From contig JAGVCC010000338.1 in assembly GCA_020059395.1 (NCBI GenBank), forward strand, positions 1 through 32,452: DNA of 32,452 bases, in the 5' to 3' direction. Under the pieces are notes generated by a model. It was not told the origin of the DNA. It saw only the letters and a program-made list of their open reading frames with translations, and made no database searches. Below are positions 31,336-32,452 of the stretch, piece by piece. The position numbers were made by a program, and so were the translations under genes. The stretch is from Chitinophagales bacterium (GTDB lineage Bacteria; Bacteroidota; Bacteroidia; Chitinophagales; Chitinophagaceae). The stretch's first letter is position 1. The number at the start of each line of letters is the position of its first letter.

Positions 31336-32452
31336 ATGAAGCAGCAATTATTTATTGGATTAGTTACACTTTTAAGCATTTGTTTTAACACAGCAAATGG
31401 ACAGGCGGATACTGCAAAAAAAATCCCCGTGTACAAAGTGGGTGTATTTGCACCCACGTACCTCGATTCTGTTTTTAGCAGTAATACCTTTCGGTACAAA
31501 GATGGCATGCCTAAATTTATTATGCCCGCAGTAGATTTTGTACAGGGCGCTTTAATTGCCATTGACAGCATGAAACTGTACAATGCCAACGTAAAAGCAT
31601 TTGTGTACGATACCAAATCCTACAAGCAAAATTTAAGCTGGCTTATTAAAAACAATAAACTCGACAGTCTGGATTTATTAATAGGCTCTGTAAGAGATAT
31701 GGATTATAAACTGCTGGCAGACTTTGCCGCAGAAAAAAATATACCTTTTATTTCTGCCACCTATCCTAACGATGGTGGTATAACTGCTAATCCTTTTACG
31801 GTAATTTTAACCTCCACATTAAAAGCTCATTGCGAGGCTATTTACAGCTATTTACTGCAAAACCATGGCACAGATTTAATTTACTTGTGCCGCCAAAAAG
31901 GGGTGCAGGAAGACAAAGTGGCCAACTATTTTAAACAGCTTAACGAGCAGGACGGAAGAACTTTGCTGAACATACAAACCTTAAACAGCGACAGTGTTTT
32001 TACAACTGATGCACTGCAGCCTAAATTAGACAGCAACCGCAAAAACATCATCATCGGCGGCAGTCTTGATGAAAGCTTTGCAAAAAATCTTGCAACGGCC
32101 TGTTACAATTTGTATCCATCTTACCCAATTACTTTAATTGGAATGCCCAACTGGGATGGGTTTGCATCTTTACACAGAAAAAAAGATTTGGAAGATTTTC
32201 CTGTGTATTACACCACCCCCTATTTTAATAATAAGTGGGATGCTTACAGTAAAATGCTTGCAGCAGCCTACAAAAAAAAGTATAAAATAAAACCAGGAGA
32301 TATTGCCTACAAAGGTTTTGAAGCTGTGTACCTTTTTACAAAACTGTACACCCTGCATCCCGACGATTTTATGAGCCACATAAACGATAAGAGTGTAAAA
32401 GTGTTTTGCGACTACAACATTCGCCCTGTAAAGCTTAATAAAGACAGTATTA
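31336..32452 (+). CDS. Type 1 periplasmic-binding-protein-like exported protein (runs off the right edge)
   Basis: At least 372 residues; no stop in the window. A signal peptide is clear (MKQQLFIGLVTLLSICFNTANG-Q). The mature part has the layout of type 1 periplasmic binding proteins: YKVGVFAPTYLDSVF, a helix around PAVDFVQGALIAIDSM, DLLIGSVRDMDYK, IPFISATYPNDGG, and NIIIGGSLDESFA with YPITLIGMPNWDGF. In Bacteroidota such proteins are often encoded without a cognate ABC transporter and may serve as envelope sensors or binding proteins. It is 17 bases after guaA and so probably in its operon. No LysM repeat is seen in the visible part. Confidence 0.7.
   Translation, partial: MKQQLFIGLVTLLSICFNTANGQADTAKKIPVYKVGVFAPTYLDSVFSSNTFRYKDGMPKFIMPAVDFVQGALIAIDSMKLYNANVKAFVYDTKSYKQNLSWLIKNNKLDSLDLLIGSVRDMDYKLLADFAAEKNIPFISATYPNDGGITANPFTVILTSTLKAHCEAIYSYLLQNHGTDLIYLCRQKGVQEDKVANYFKQLNEQDGRTLLNIQTLNSDSVFTTDALQPKLDSNRKNIIIGGSLDESFAKNLATACYNLYPSYPITLIGMPNWDGFASLHRKKDLEDFPVYYTTPYFNNKWDAYSKMLAAAYKKKYKIKPGDIAYKGFEAVYLFTKLYTLHPDDFMSHINDKSVKVFCDYNIRPVKLNKDSI

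Overview
The window looks like a chromosomal segment of a Bacteroidota bacterium, most likely family Chitinophagaceae. The evidence is low G+C DNA, promoters with the Bacteroidota -7 box TAnnTTTG, start codons without Shine-Dalgarno sequences, a 1910-residue secreted protein with a type IX secretion (T9SS) C-terminal sorting domain, a head-GIN lipoprotein, and protein sequences typical of that family. No tRNA, rRNA, CRISPR array, insertion sequence or phage gene was seen.

Layout. (1) 1-2074: the first 30 codons of an LptF/LptG-type permease running off the left edge, a HI0933/YhiN-type flavoprotein, and a YiiX-like permuted papain-fold protein. (2) 2159-14683, minus strand: a continuous S10-spc ribosomal protein operon of 23 genes, rpsJ-rplC-rplD-rplW-rplB-rpsS-rplV-rpsC-rplP-rpmC-rpsQ-rplN-rplX-rplE-rpsN-rpsH-rplF-rplR-rpsE-rpmD-rplO-secY-map. 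It starts at a good Bacteroidota promoter 41 bases before rpsJ and stops after map; the usual infA-rpmJ-rpsM-rpsK-rpsD-rpoA-rplQ tail is not here, nor is rpsL-rpsG-fusA upstream. Several gaps carry hairpins or degenerate heptamer repeats. (3) 14859-20591, minus: the giant T9SS surface protein, with its own intrinsic terminator. (4) 20798-22835: a HAD sugar-phosphate phosphatase, a PlsC-like acyltransferase and an acyl-CoA thioesterase. (5) 22865-25887, minus: a tight four-gene photolyase/cryptochrome operon: a PhrB-like protein without its Fe-S cysteines, a 49-residue zinc-ribbon protein (DUF2256), a small DUF2805/TIGR03643 protein, and a second flavoprotein whose FAD-binding domain comes first and whose photolyase-like alpha/beta region comes second. 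(6) 25939-32452: an SDR oxidoreductase, two overlapping membrane microproteins, proline dehydrogenase, a four-helix membrane protein, a head-GIN lipoprotein, guaA, and a periplasmic-binding-protein-like gene running off the right edge.

Most genes are housekeeping. The part most worth following up is the photolyase operon: two unusual flavoproteins of the photolyase superfamily are joined by stop/start contacts to two conserved small proteins of unknown function, which suggests one light-dependent repair or sensing unit. Secondary points are the hairpins inside the ribosomal operon (including a terminator-like one between rplO and secY), the A-B-B-A arrangement of P-domain-like modules in the giant protein, and heptamer repeats in four spacers.
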